From: Caulobacteraceae bacterium
Lineage (GTDB): Bacteria > Pseudomonadota > Alphaproteobacteria > Caulobacterales > Caulobacteraceae
Reading direction: 5' to 3'
DNA: 41,323 nt
Assembly: GCA_027452265.1 (NCBI GenBank)
Contig: DAIDGR010000071.1
Coordinates: 1-41,323 of the forward strand
Position numbers and translations under genes: made by a program. Each line of letters starts with the position of its first letter. The first letter of the stretch is position 1. Under the pieces are notes generated by a model. That model did not search any database. It saw nothing but the letters and a program-made list of their open reading frames with translations, and had not been told where the DNA came from. Below are positions 24,711 through 33,235 of this stretch, one piece after another.

Positions 24711-25479
24711 AGCGCTCATGTCCCCCCTGCTCGCCAGGGTCGCCGGGGTCCGGCATGGCTTCTTTACCCGCCGGGGAGGGGTCTCGGCGGCGCCCTATGC
24801 CAGTCTCAATGTCGGTCTCGGCTCTCAGGACGATCCGGCCCGGGTGCGAGAGAACCGGGGTCTGGCCGCCGCGACCCTGGGCGTCGACGCCGTGCGGCTC
24901 GTCACCGCCTATCAGGTGCATTCGCCCCGCGCCGTGCATGCGGACGGACCGTGGCCAGGACCCCCGCCTGAGGCGGACGCCCTGGCGAGCGCGACCCCAG
25001 GCCTGGCCCTGGGCATCCTGACCGCCGATTGCGCGCCGATCCTTTTGGCCGATCCCGAGGCGGGGGTGGTGGGCGCGGCCCATGCCGGCTGGCGCGGCGC
25101 CCTGGACGGGGTGGTCGAAGCGGTGGTGGCGGCCATGGAGGCCAAGGGCGCGCGCCGCTCGCGGGTGACGGCGGCCGTGGGCCCCTGCATCGCCCAGGGC
25201 TCATACGAGGTGGGGCTAGAGTTCGAGGCTCGGTTCCTGTCCGCCGCCCCGGAGCATGGCGCCTTTTTCGGTCCCGGCTCTGAGCGCGACAAACGCCAGT
25301 TCGACCTGCCGGGCTTCGTTCTTCACCGCCTGGCCCAGGCCGGGGTGGCCGAGGCGGAGTGGGTCGGCCACGACACCTGCGCCCAGGAGGCGTTGTTCTT
25401 CTCGCACCGGCGCGGGGTCCGGCGGGGTGAGCCCGACTATGGCCGCTTGCTCTCCGCCATCGTGCTCGCGGACAGCTGA
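24703..25479 (+). CDS. pgeF: Peptidoglycan editing factor PgeF (YfiH / laccase-domain family)
   Basis: The 258-residue protein shows HGFFTRRGGVS near the N-terminus and the metal triad His73 (YQVHSPR), Cys110 (TADCAPILLAD) and His127 (AAHAGWRG), followed by GPCIAQGSYEVG. Family members were described as polyphenol oxidases. In E. coli PgeF removes misincorporated serine from peptidoglycan precursors, and others act on purine nucleosides. The start overlaps the methyltransferase gene by 8 bp. The 3' end overlaps a convergent small gene by 43 bp. Confidence 0.92.
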   Translation: MAEALMSPLLARVAGVRHGFFTRRGGVSAAPYASLNVGLGSQDDPARVRENRGLAAATLGVDAVRLVTAYQVHSPRAVHADGPWPGPPPEADALASATPGLALGILTADCAPILLADPEAGVVGAAHAGWRGALDGVVEAVVAAMEAKGARRSRVTAAVGPCIAQGSYEVGLEFEARFLSAAPEHGAFFGPGSERDKRQFDLPGFVLHRLAQAGVAEAEWVGHDTCAQEALFFSHRRGVRRGEPDYGRLLSAIVLADS

Positions 25480-25883
25480 GCGGGTGTTTCGTGTCCTGGG
25501 ACCACCCTGACCTGGATCGGATCGCCGGTCGGCGAGCGCGCCGCCCAGCTCTGGCCCATTCCAACCTTGGGGATTGGCGTGCAGTAGCTCAGACCGAACA
25601 GGAAGGGGTGCAACTGGCGCAGGCATAGCCGGTCATTGCGGATCCACCAGCGACCGGTCGCCTTCTGTCCCCGTCGACCCTCGACCTCGAAGCCGCCGCC
25701 GGCCGATAGCCAGATCTCCGCCATCCGCCCATCCGGATAGGTCTCGACGATGGTGTTGCCGATCGCCCGGGCGACCTGGGCCTGGGCGAAGGTGGCGGCG
25801 CTCGCCGTCCCGGACAGGGGGGCGGACAGGGCGAAAAAAAGCGAGGCGAGCCACAGGCCTGGCGGGGCTTGTCTGGGGCGCAT
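25437..25883 (-). CDS. Hypothetical secreted protein
   Basis: ATG 25883 is chosen because a GGAGG lies 6 nt upstream and a clear signal peptide follows ([20 protein letters not shown], cleavage near ASA at about residue 29). The mature ~120 residues contain [31 protein letters not shown] and two further Cys, suggesting a small beta-sandwich or lipocalin-like domain that might carry a disulfide. I do not recognise the family. It is convergent with pgeF, overlapping its 3' end by 43 bp, and divergent from prs. Confidence 0.7.
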   Translation of the reverse strand: MRPRQAPPGLWLASLFFALSAPLSGTASAATFAQAQVARAIGNTIVETYPDGRMAEIWLSAGGGFEVEGRRGQKATGRWWIRNDRLCLRQLHPFLFGLSYCTPIPKVGMGQSWAARSPTGDPIQVRVVPGHETPAQLSASTMAESKRP

Positions 25884-26100
25884 GCGTGGCCTCCGAACTC
25901 CCATTGGCGACCGCCCCCCGCCCTTACAACGCGCGAAACGCGCCCAAGGCGCCGTCGCGGCGAGCAAGGAAACGCTTGCCACGCCAACCCGCGCTGATAA
26001 AGCCGGGCCGCGAACGGCGTACTCCGGGGGCGGATTTCTTGTCTTTTCGCCTCGCGGTCAGACGCCGCCCCGGTCTGGCCCGATCTTGAAGGGACACGGC

Positions 26101-27036
26101 ATGAAGCTGCTCTCAGGCAACTCCAACCGCCCCCTGGCGGAGGCGATCGCCCAGTCGCTCGACGTCCCGCTCACGCGGGCTCAGGTCAAGCGCTTCCCGG
26201 ACAACGAAGCCTGGGTGGTGATCGACGAGAACGTGCGCGGCGAAGACGTCTTCGTGATCCAGTCCACAAGCCATCCGGCCAATGACAACCTGATGGAGCT
26301 GCTGGTCTGCATCGACGCCCTCAAGCGGGCCTCGGCGCGGCGCATCACCGCGGTGACTCCCTATTTCGGCTATGCCCGCCAGGACCGGAAGACTGGGGGG
26401 CGGACGCCGATCTCGGCCAAGCTGGTGGCCAATCTGATCACCCGCGCGGGGGCGGACCGGGTTCTTACCATGGACCTCCATTCCGGCCAGATTCAGGGCT
26501 TCTTCGATATCCCCACCGATAACCTGCAGGCGGCGCCCCTGATGGCCCAGGACGTCCTGGCCCACTATGGCGACGTTTCGGACATGATGGTGGTCTCGCC
26601 TGACGCCGGCGGGGTGGTGCGGGCGCTCGCCCTGGCCAGTCGGCTCAATGTCGGCCTCGCCATCGTCGACAAGCGACGCGAGGGGCCCGGCAAGTCCGAT
26701 GTGGCCAATATCATCGGCGACGTCGCCGGCCGCCGCCTGATCATTCTCGACGACCTGACCGATTCGGCGACCACCCTCTGCAGCGCCGCCAAGGCCCTGA
26801 TGGACGCCGGCGCCAAGGAGGTCTCGGCCTATATCACGCACGGTGTTCTCTCTGGCGCCGCGGTCGAGCGGGTCGACGCCTCGGTCCTGAAGGAACTGGT
26901 GATCACCGACTCCATCGAAAGCCGTGAGCGGCTCAAGGGCGCGCGCAAGGTACGGGTGGTCAGCTGCGCTGAGCTGATCGGCGAGGCCATCCGACGTATC
27001 GCTAATGAGGAGTCGGTCTCCAAGCTGTTCGACTGA
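26101..27036 (+). CDS. prs: Ribose-phosphate pyrophosphokinase (PRPP synthetase)
   Basis: The enzyme makes PRPP from ribose-5-phosphate and ATP for nucleotide, His and Trp synthesis. The 311-residue protein has the ATP loop [27 protein letters not shown], the metal region [12 protein letters not shown], catalytic K191/R193 ([11 protein letters not shown]) and the ribose-phosphate loop [11 protein letters not shown] (216-226). That last loop usually ends GGT or AGT; here it is SATT, a mild deviation. AAGGGA precedes ATG 26101. PRPP is also the substrate of apt in this window. Confidence 0.94.
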   Translation: MKLLSGNSNRPLAEAIAQSLDVPLTRAQVKRFPDNEAWVVIDENVRGEDVFVIQSTSHPANDNLMELLVCIDALKRASARRITAVTPYFGYARQDRKTGGRTPISAKLVANLITRAGADRVLTMDLHSGQIQGFFDIPTDNLQAAPLMAQDVLAHYGDVSDMMVVSPDAGGVVRALALASRLNVGLAIVDKRREGPGKSDVANIIGDVAGRRLIILDDLTDSATTLCSAAKALMDAGAKEVSAYITHGVLSGAAVERVDASVLKELVITDSIESRERLKGARKVRVVSCAELIGEAIRRIANEESVSKLFD

Positions 27037-27207
27037 GCGCGGGATGACGCGGCATGACCCGTCTGGGCGCTCTTGGGCGCATCTGGGCGCGCGCATTGCG
27101 ACGGCGACCATTTTTGCGCGTGGCGACATCTGAGGCGGGACGCATTGTCACATTCTCGCCGATTCCCCGAGGCAGGGCGGGAGGGTGCATCGATCCGCGA
27201 GGCTGGC

Positions 27208-28335
27208 ATGAACGCGCATTCCCTGAAGATCCCTGACGTTCGACCGGCCCTCTCACGGGACAAGGGCCGGCGCCTGATGATCGCCCTGGCGGCTGTGCTG
27301 GCGGTGACCGCCCCGGCGGCCGGGGTTCTGGCGAGGCCGAGGCATCCGCCAGCCGAGGCGCCCCCGCCACCCCCGCCGCCGCCGCCCCCGCCGCCCGGGC
27401 CGGTGGGGCTGCCTGACCAGATGATCTCGGATGCGGCGGCCTATGAAGGCCTGATGCAGCGCGTAGCCGCCATATCCCCGGACTTCGCCAAGCCGGACGA
27501 CGTCTCCCAGGCCCTGCGCACAGGCGGCGCCTATGAGCCCAAGACCTTCCTGCGTGGGGCGATCGCCTATGCCGCCGTGGCCGCGCTCAAGGATCCGGCC
27601 TTTGTCGCCGCCCTGCGCGAGGCGGGCAACACGCCCGAGCATCGCGAGGACATGGTGCGGGATATCGAGCTCAACCCCGTCTATGTCTATCAGTTCAAGG
27701 ACTCAGACGTCGCCGCCGGCTACGCCAAGGCGGCTCTGGGATCGGCGGCCCTGAACCTCGTCCTGACCGGGCGCAAGGTGCGCGACGCGGCCTACAGCAT
27801 CCAGCATCAACCCTGGTCGACCACTCTGGTGGAGGATCGGCCTGGACGTCTCTCGGCGATCGAGCACGAATCCGCCGAGGGGATCGCGCCCGCGCCTGAG
27901 GAGACCCTGGTGGTGCGCAACGCCGCCACCGAAGTGCAGCCCCTGGACGTCACGGGCCCGCCCCTGACCCCGCCCTACACGGCGATGATCAATCGCGCCC
28001 TGCAGGTTGCGGCGATCGCAGCCCTCGGCGAGGCGACCAATACCCGCTATCTGAACCTTGCCTCGCTGGTGGAGGACAACGTCACCGAGCAGTGCCTGGA
28101 ACGGGCCAAGCGCGACCTCTTCCAGTGCTTGGCGGTGGCCAAGCCCAACTATGAGGACGTGTTCTGCATGGGCCGCCATGAAATGGTCGATCCTGGCCAA
28201 TGCCTGGCCAAGAGCGTCGCCTTCACCGTGCCCGAGGAGCCCGCGCCCCCGCCGCCGGAACCCAAGGCCAAGGGGCGCCATGGCCGTCGGACCGCGCCGC
28301 ACAAATCGCATCACAAGACCGTCACGACGGGCTGA
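27208..28335 (+). CDS. Hypothetical exported protein with N-terminal polyproline run
   Basis: The 375-residue protein has a signal-like hydrophobic stretch (about 24-42, RLMIALAAVLAVTAPAAG) followed directly by 12 consecutive prolines. An Ala-rich helical domain follows (FLRGAIAYAAVAAL, AALGSAALNLVL). The C-terminal third has four Cys (EQCLERAKRDLFQCL, VFCMGRHEMVDPGQC) that could form disulfides, and the tail is Lys/His-rich. I do not recognise the family. ATG 27208 is chosen over further upstream codons because it directly precedes the signal. A palindromic repeat starts 4 bp after the stop. Confidence 0.75.
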   Translation: MNAHSLKIPDVRPALSRDKGRRLMIALAAVLAVTAPAAGVLARPRHPPAEAPPPPPPPPPPPPGPVGLPDQMISDAAAYEGLMQRVAAISPDFAKPDDVSQALRTGGAYEPKTFLRGAIAYAAVAALKDPAFVAALREAGNTPEHREDMVRDIELNPVYVYQFKDSDVAAGYAKAALGSAALNLVLTGRKVRDAAYSIQHQPWSTTLVEDRPGRLSAIEHESAEGIAPAPEETLVVRNAATEVQPLDVTGPPLTPPYTAMINRALQVAAIAALGEATNTRYLNLASLVEDNVTEQCLERAKRDLFQCLAVAKPNYEDVFCMGRHEMVDPGQCLAKSVAFTVPEEPAPPPPEPKAKGRHGRRTAPHKSHHKTVTTG

Positions 28336-28338
28336 TCT

Positions 28339-28458
28339 GGAGCACGATGCGTTTTCGTGGAATCGGCGAAGACGCTGAATCGTGCTCTACCTTTAGGTTC
28401 CTGAGCGCGTTGCGAAGCGCCGGGTTGGTTCCGTACAAACGCAACGCGCTATAGGGCG
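28339..28458. repeat. Bipartite palindromic repeat, copy B
   Basis: Two tandem hairpins: outer stem 28340-28348 with 28379-28387 (perfect 9 bp), then 28404-28414 with 28440-28450 (perfect 11 bp). GGAATC occupies the first loop (28359-28364) and GGTTCC the second. It aligns over its full length to copy A at 10615 in the same orientation. It lies directly downstream of a stop codon and could act as a terminator for the exported-protein gene. Confidence 0.8.
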
Positions 28459-28483
28459 TCTCTACGGCGCGTGCGTCCGGGCG

Positions 28484-28512
28484 TTGCGCAACCGTGGCGC
28501 GGCGTGTATGGA
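28484..28512 (+). promoter_or_regulatory. Possible promoter for rplY-pth
   Basis: TTGCGC (28484-28489) and TATGGA (28507-28512) are separated by 17 bp, about 95 bp upstream of the rplY start and just after repeat copy B. It resembles a housekeeping sigma-factor promoter loosely. No other candidate stands out in the 28459-28607 gap. Confidence 0.3.
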
Positions 28513-28607
28513 AAGCGCCCTTCGCACGGCCCCTCGGGGTGCGTGGTGCTTGGTCGCTGGCGCATCGCGATGACGCGCGGCGACCTTCGATTTTTCAGGG
28601 CATGGCC

Positions 28608-29216
28608 ATGGCCGATATCGTTCTCAATGTTTCCGTTCGCGATCGCTCGGGCACCGGGTCTGCCCGCGCCTCCCGCGCCGCCGGCCAGATCCCTGGCGTG
28701 CTCTATGGCGCTGGCCGCGACCCGGTCTCCGTCGCCGTCGCCGCCGGTGAATTCCGCAAGGCCCTGACCACCGGCAAGCTGCTCGGCCACCTCGTGACCC
28801 TGAAATATGGCGACGAAGAGCAGGCGGTGATCGCCAAGGACGTGCAGTTCCATCCCGTCACCGACGAGCCGGTGCATTTCGACCTGTTTCGGGTCGACGC
28901 CCACGGCGCCATCCGTATCTCCGTCCCGGTGCGCTTCCGCCACCAAGACGCCTCGCCGGGCCTCAAGCGCGGCGGCGCCCTGAACGTCAACCTGCACGAG
29001 ATCGAGATCCTCGCCTCGGCCGAGGCCATCCCCGAGGAGATCATCGTCGACCTCACCGGTCTCGATGTCGGCGACACGGTCAAGGCCTCGTCCCTGGTCC
29101 TGCCCGAGGGTGTGCGCGTCACCGCTCACCACGCCGACGCCACCGTCGCCTCCATCGCTTCGTCCTCGGCCATGGCCTCGGAAGAGGCGAGCAGCGAGGC
29201 CGAAGCCGCGTCCTGA
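28608..29216 (+). CDS. rplY: 50S ribosomal protein L25 (general stress protein Ctc form)
   Basis: The 202-residue protein has the N-terminal 5S rRNA-binding L25 domain (residues 1-90: RDRSGTGSARASRAAGQIPG, VLYGAG and FHPVTDEPVHFDLFRV) and the C-terminal TL5/Ctc beta domain, ending in a Glu/Ala/Ser-rich tail. ATG 28608 has AGGG 7 nt upstream; ATG 28602 would have it only 1 nt away. The rplY-pth-ychF order is common in alphaproteobacteria; here a TPR membrane protein gene sits between pth and ychF. Confidence 0.94.
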   Translation: MADIVLNVSVRDRSGTGSARASRAAGQIPGVLYGAGRDPVSVAVAAGEFRKALTTGKLLGHLVTLKYGDEEQAVIAKDVQFHPVTDEPVHFDLFRVDAHGAIRISVPVRFRHQDASPGLKRGGALNVNLHEIEILASAEAIPEEIIVDLTGLDVGDTVKASSLVLPEGVRVTAHHADATVASIASSSAMASEEASSEAEAAS

Positions 29217-29229
29217 TCCCGGTCCCGCC

Positions 29230-29853
29230 TTGCTCATCCTGGCGGGTCTGGGCAATCCCGGCGTCGAATACGCCAAGACCCGGCACAATCTGGGCGCCAT
29301 GGCCGTACGCGCCTGCGCCGACCGGTGGAATTTTGGCGCCCCGCGACGGCGCTTCGCCAGCCTGGCGCGGGAGGGCGAGATCGCGCTTCCTGCCGGCGGC
29401 TCGGTCCGCGCCCTGATCCTTGAGCCCCAGACCTATTATAATGAGAGCGGCCGGGCGGTCGCCGAGGCCATGGGTTTCTTTCGCCTGAGCCCGGGCGATG
29501 TGGTCGTGTTCCATGATGAGATCGATCTGGCGCCGGGGCGCGTTCGGGCCAAGACCGGGGGCGGCGCGGCCGGCAATAACGGCGTGCGCTCCCTGATCGC
29601 CCAGATCGGCCCCGACTTTCGCCGCGTGCGCCTGGGCGTGGGCCACCCTGGCCAGAAGGATGCGGTGATGCATCATGTCCTGGCGCCGTTCGCCAAGTCG
29701 GAGGCGGGCTGGGTCGCGGACGTGCTCGCCGCCTGCGCCGACGCCCTGCCCTTCCTGGCGGCGGGCGAGGACGAGCGGTTCCAGGCGGAGGTCCTGCGTC
29801 TGGCCCCCGCGCCCAAGCTCGACCCGCGTGGTCGGCGGGATCTGGAGGGCTGA
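29230..29853 (+). CDS. pth: Peptidyl-tRNA hydrolase
   Basis: Pth frees tRNA from peptidyl-tRNA dropped by stalled ribosomes. A TTG start at 29230, 13 nt after the rplY stop, gives the canonical N-terminus MLILAGLGNPGVEYAKTRHN with Asn9 and catalytic His19. ATG codons further upstream lie within rplY, so TTG is the sensible choice. EPQTYYNESGRAV (Asn71), FHDEIDL (Asp96) and GGGAAGNNGVRSL complete the active site. Length is 207 residues. The Arg/Pro-rich tail beyond about residue 190 is normal for the group. Confidence 0.94.
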   Translation: MLILAGLGNPGVEYAKTRHNLGAMAVRACADRWNFGAPRRRFASLAREGEIALPAGGSVRALILEPQTYYNESGRAVAEAMGFFRLSPGDVVVFHDEIDLAPGRVRAKTGGGAAGNNGVRSLIAQIGPDFRRVRLGVGHPGQKDAVMHHVLAPFAKSEAGWVADVLAACADALPFLAAGEDERFQAEVLRLAPAPKLDPRGRRDLEG

Positions 29854-29857
29854 GTCG

Positions 29858-30628
29858 ATGCTGGGATCGCTCTTCGCCCTTCTGTTCTCGCCGATCGGTT
29901 GGATCTGGCTGGCCCTGATCCTGTCCCTGTGCGTCCATGTTGTCCGCAACCAGCAGCCCTACTGGTGGCTGATGATCATCCTCATGCTGCCGCCGCTTGG
30001 GCCGCTGGCCTATCTGGTGGCTGTCGTTCTGCCCGGCTGGATGGGCGGCGCCCAGGCCCAGCGCCTGGGTCAGGCCGCAAGGGACAGCCTCGATCCGGGC
30101 CGCGAATATCGCGAGGCGAGCCAGGCTCTCGCCGAGGCGGTGACGGTGCACAATCAGATGCGGCTGGCGCGCGCCGCCGCCTCGCTCGGACGCCACGCCG
30201 AGGCCGAGCGCCTGTATGCCGACGCGGCCGTCGGGGTTCATGCCGATGATCCGGTGCTGCTGCTCGGCCGGGCTCAGGCGCTGCTGGAGTTGGCCCGACC
30301 GGCGGAGGCCCTGACGCTTCTGGCCCGGCTTGAGCCGGACGGAGAGGGCGCACGGGCGCCGGCCGCGGCCCTGGCGACCGCCCGCGCCTATGAGGGGCTG
30401 GGGCGCCCGTCGGATGCCGAGGTGGCCTATCGATGGGCGGTGGAGCGCCTCCCGGGTCTCGAGGCCCTTGGCCGCTGGGCGTCCTTTCTCGCCCGCCAGG
30501 GCCGTCGCGACGAAGCCCGCGAGGTCATCGCCGAGATGGACCGGCACATCGCCAAGGCCGCGCCCGCCTTTCGCCGCGAGGGCCGCGCCTGGCGCGATCT
30601 TGCCGCCCGCGCCCTTTCCGACGCCTGA
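29858..30628 (+). CDS. TPR protein with N-terminal PLDc_N-like membrane region
   Basis: The 256-residue protein starts 4 bp after pth. Two membrane helices (about 5-28 FALLFSPIGWIWLALILSLC and 36-60 WWLMIILMLPPLGPLAYLVA) resemble the short cardiolipin-synthase N-terminal module. A cytoplasmic TPR-type helical region follows (about 85-240: AAASLGRHAEAERLYADAA, GRAQALLELARPAEALTLL, ARAYEGLGRPSDAEVAYRWA, ASFLARQGRRDEAREVI). It is probably a scaffold; no enzymatic motif is visible. Partner and role are unknown. Confidence 0.82.
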   Translation: MLGSLFALLFSPIGWIWLALILSLCVHVVRNQQPYWWLMIILMLPPLGPLAYLVAVVLPGWMGGAQAQRLGQAARDSLDPGREYREASQALAEAVTVHNQMRLARAAASLGRHAEAERLYADAAVGVHADDPVLLLGRAQALLELARPAEALTLLARLEPDGEGARAPAAALATARAYEGLGRPSDAEVAYRWAVERLPGLEALGRWASFLARQGRRDEAREVIAEMDRHIAKAAPAFRREGRAWRDLAARALSDA

Positions 30629-30661
30629 TCCCGTCCCCGCTCTCGCAAAAAGACCTCAGCC

Positions 30662-31759
30662 ATGGCTCTCAAAGTCGCCATTGTCGGCCTGCCCAATGTG
30701 GGCAAATCGACACTGTTCAACGCCCTCACCCAGACGGCGGCGGCCCAGGCGGCCAACTATCCCTTCTGCACCATTGAACCGAATGTGGGCGAGGTCGCGG
30801 TGCCCGAGCCGCGCCTGGACGCCCTGGCCAGGATCGCCGCCAGCAAGGAGATCATTCCGGCGCGGATCACCTTCGTCGACGTGGCGGGTCTGGTGCGCGG
30901 CGCGGCCCAGGGCGAGGGTCTGGGCAACCAGTTCCTGGCCAATATCCGTGACTGTGACGCCATCGCCTTCGTCGCGCGCTGCTTTGAGGACGACGATGTG
31001 ACCCATGTCGAAGGGCGGCTTGACCCCTTGAGCGACCTCGACATCATCGAAACCGAGCTGATGATCGCGGATCTGGAGAGTCTGGAGCGCCGCGCGCCAG
31101 CCCTGGAGAAGCGCGCCAAGGGTCAGGACAAGGAGGCGGCGGCCGCCCTGAAGCTGATCGCTCGGGCTCTGGAGCCGCTCCGCGCCGGACGTCCTGCCCG
31201 AAGCGTCACGCCCGACGCGGAGGATATGCGCGCCTGGCGCATGTTGCAGCTCCTGACCACCAAGCCGGCTCTCTATGTCTGCAACGTGGACGAGGCCTCG
31301 GCGGCGGACGGCAATCGTCTGTCGGAAGCGGTCGCCGAGCGGGCCCGGCGCGACGGCGCCAAATCGGTCGTCATCTCAGCCAAGATCGAAAGCGAGATCG
31401 CGCTGCTCGATCCCGATGAGCGGGTCGAATTCCTCGAGACCCTGGGCCTGGCCGAACCCGGTCTCAACCGCCTGATCCGCGAGGCCTATGACCTGCTCGG
31501 CCTGCGGACCTATTTCACCGCCGGCCCCAAGGAGGCGCGAGCCTGGACGATCCCCGCGGGGGCCACGGCCCCGCAGGCCGCCGGAGTGATCCATTCCGAC
31601 TTTGAGAAGGGGTTCATCCGCGCCGAGACCATCGCCTATGATGACTACGTGCAGCACGCCGGCGAGGCGGGCGCCCGCGAGGCCGGCCGCCTGCGCTCGG
31701 AAGGCCGCGATTATGTCGTGCGCGACGGCGACGTCATGACCTTCCGGTTCAACGTCTGA
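30662..31759 (+). CDS. ychF: Redox-regulated ATPase YchF (OBG-type)
   Basis: YchF is a ribosome-associated P-loop ATPase of the Obg family. The 365-residue protein has the P-loop GLPNVGKST (9-17), the switch [20 protein letters not shown], and NVDE in place of the GTPase NKxD motif, which is the known basis for ATP preference. A coiled coil (about 125-180) and a C-terminal TGS domain ([36 protein letters not shown]) follow. It is convergent with apt, 14 bp apart. Confidence 0.95.
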   Translation: MALKVAIVGLPNVGKSTLFNALTQTAAAQAANYPFCTIEPNVGEVAVPEPRLDALARIAASKEIIPARITFVDVAGLVRGAAQGEGLGNQFLANIRDCDAIAFVARCFEDDDVTHVEGRLDPLSDLDIIETELMIADLESLERRAPALEKRAKGQDKEAAAALKLIARALEPLRAGRPARSVTPDAEDMRAWRMLQLLTTKPALYVCNVDEASAADGNRLSEAVAERARRDGAKSVVISAKIESEIALLDPDERVEFLETLGLAEPGLNRLIREAYDLLGLRTYFTAGPKEARAWTIPAGATAPQAAGVIHSDFEKGFIRAETIAYDDYVQHAGEAGAREAGRLRSEGRDYVVRDGDVMTFRFNV

Positions 31760-31773
31760 TCCGCTCCCGGGGG

Positions 31774-32301
31774 TCAGTGTCCGGAAAAGCTCACCAGCGA
31801 GGCGACCTCGACGCCGAGGGCGCGCAGCCGGTCCGCTCCGCCAAGTTCCGGAAGATCGACCACGAAGCTGGCGCCGATCAGCCGTGCGCCTGACTGGTTG
31901 AGGAGCTCCACCGCGGCCAGGGCCGTGCCCCCGGTGGCGATCAGGTCATCGATCAGGACCACGGTCTCGCCCGCGCCCACGGCGTCCTCGTGGATTTCCA
32001 TTTCGTCGACGCCGTATTCCAAGGTGTAGGCCACCGACCGGGTGCGATGGGGCAGCTTGCCCTTCTTGCGCAAGGGGACGAAGCCCGCGCAGAGCTGATG
32101 GGCGACGGCTCCGCCAAGGATGAAACCCCGGGCCTCGATCCCGGCCACCTTGTCCACGCGGGCGCCGATGAACGGCTGGACCAGCTCTTCGATCGCCCGA
32201 CGGAAGGCCCGGGGATCCGCCAGCAGGGTGGTGATGTCGCGGAACTGGATTCCGGGCTTGGGATGATCCGGGATCGTGCGGATAGCGTCGGCGAGGGTCA
32301 T
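31774..32301 (-). CDS. apt: Adenine phosphoribosyltransferase
   Basis: Apt converts adenine plus PRPP to AMP. The 175-residue protein begins [37 protein letters not shown] is the type-specific helix region and the PRPP motif [14 protein letters not shown] spans about 115-128. The start overlaps the mtnP stop by 4 bp (ATGA). The upstream enzyme releases adenine, which Apt then recycles, so the pair makes a compact salvage route. Confidence 0.95.
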   Translation of the reverse strand: MTLADAIRTIPDHPKPGIQFRDITTLLADPRAFRRAIEELVQPFIGARVDKVAGIEARGFILGGAVAHQLCAGFVPLRKKGKLPHRTRSVAYTLEYGVDEMEIHEDAVGAGETVVLIDDLIATGGTALAAVELLNQSGARLIGASFVVDLPELGGADRLRALGVEVASLVSFSGH

Positions 32302-33182
32302 GCAGTCTCCGATCGGGAGCGCAGGAGGCGGCCGGCGACCGCGTCGAGCGCAGCGACCCGGGCAGGGTCGCGATGGGCGGGCGGGGTAAGGATCGCGCCG
32401 TCGAGGCAGGTGTCGATGGGCGACGGCGGACGATGGGCCGGGAGGGAGGCCGCCAGACGTCGGACCGTGTCCCGCGCGCGCGCGGCATTGGCGCCAAGCA
32501 CCGCCTGGATGTGCGTCACCTCCACCGGGGCGACCTCTTCGCGCCAGGCGTCAAAATCAGTGACCATGGCGATTGAGGCATAGGGCAGCTCCGCCTCCCG
32601 GGCGAGCTTGGCTTCGGGCAGGTTGGTCATGCCGATCACATCGCATCCCCAGCGGCGATAAAGGGCGCTTTCCGCCGCGCTGGAGAATTGTGGACCCTCC
32701 ATGGCCAGATAGCAGGCGCCTTCGACGACGCGGGCGCCCGCCTCACGCGCGGCGGCCGCGGCGAGTTTGGACAGGCGCGGACAGGTGGGGTGGGCCATGG
32801 ACACGTGCGCCACCAGACCGGGACCGAAAAAACTGGTGTCCCGGGCGAAGGTGCGGTCGATGAACTGATCCACGACCACGAAATCGCCAGGGTGCAGAGC
32901 CTCGCGCAGGGAGCCCACGGCCGAGAGCGAGAGAATGTCGGTGCAACCGGCGCGCTTGAGAGCGTCGATATTGGCCCGGGCGTTGATCGCGCTGGGCGGA
33001 AGAAGATGGCCCCGGCCGTGGCGCGGCAGAAAGACAAGGCGCACCTCGCCGAGCCGTCCGGTAAGCAGGGCGTCGGAGGGGGCGCCGAACGGGCCCTCGA
33101 ACCTCTCCCAGCGGGCGTCCTCCAGGCCCTCGATCTCATAGAGGCCCGACCCGCCAATCACGCCCAGAACCCAGCCGTCCAT
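32298..33182 (-). CDS. mtnP: S-methyl-5'-thioadenosine phosphorylase
   Basis: MtnP cleaves methylthioadenosine (from polyamine and other SAM reactions) with phosphate to adenine and methylthioribose-1-phosphate. [47 protein letters not shown] and [20 protein letters not shown] are the family's phosphate, ribose and base pocket motifs. ATG 33182 is favoured by a GAGG 6 nt upstream; ATG 33194 would add four residues. It is coupled to apt. An inosine/guanosine phosphorylase role is less likely. Confidence 0.92.
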   Translation of the reverse strand: MDGWVLGVIGGSGLYEIEGLEDARWERFEGPFGAPSDALLTGRLGEVRLVFLPRHGRGHLLPPSAINARANIDALKRAGCTDILSLSAVGSLREALHPGDFVVVDQFIDRTFARDTSFFGPGLVAHVSMAHPTCPRLSKLAAAAAREAGARVVEGACYLAMEGPQFSSAAESALYRRWGCDVIGMTNLPEAKLAREAELPYASIAMVTDFDAWREEVAPVEVTHIQAVLGANAARARDTVRRLAASLPAHRPPSPIDTCLDGAILTPPAHRDPARVAALDAVAGRLLRSRSETA

Positions 33183-33235
33183 CACCCGCCTCATTGTCCG
33201 TGCGCGCCTTATCGCCGAGCCGGCCGGCCTTGGCT

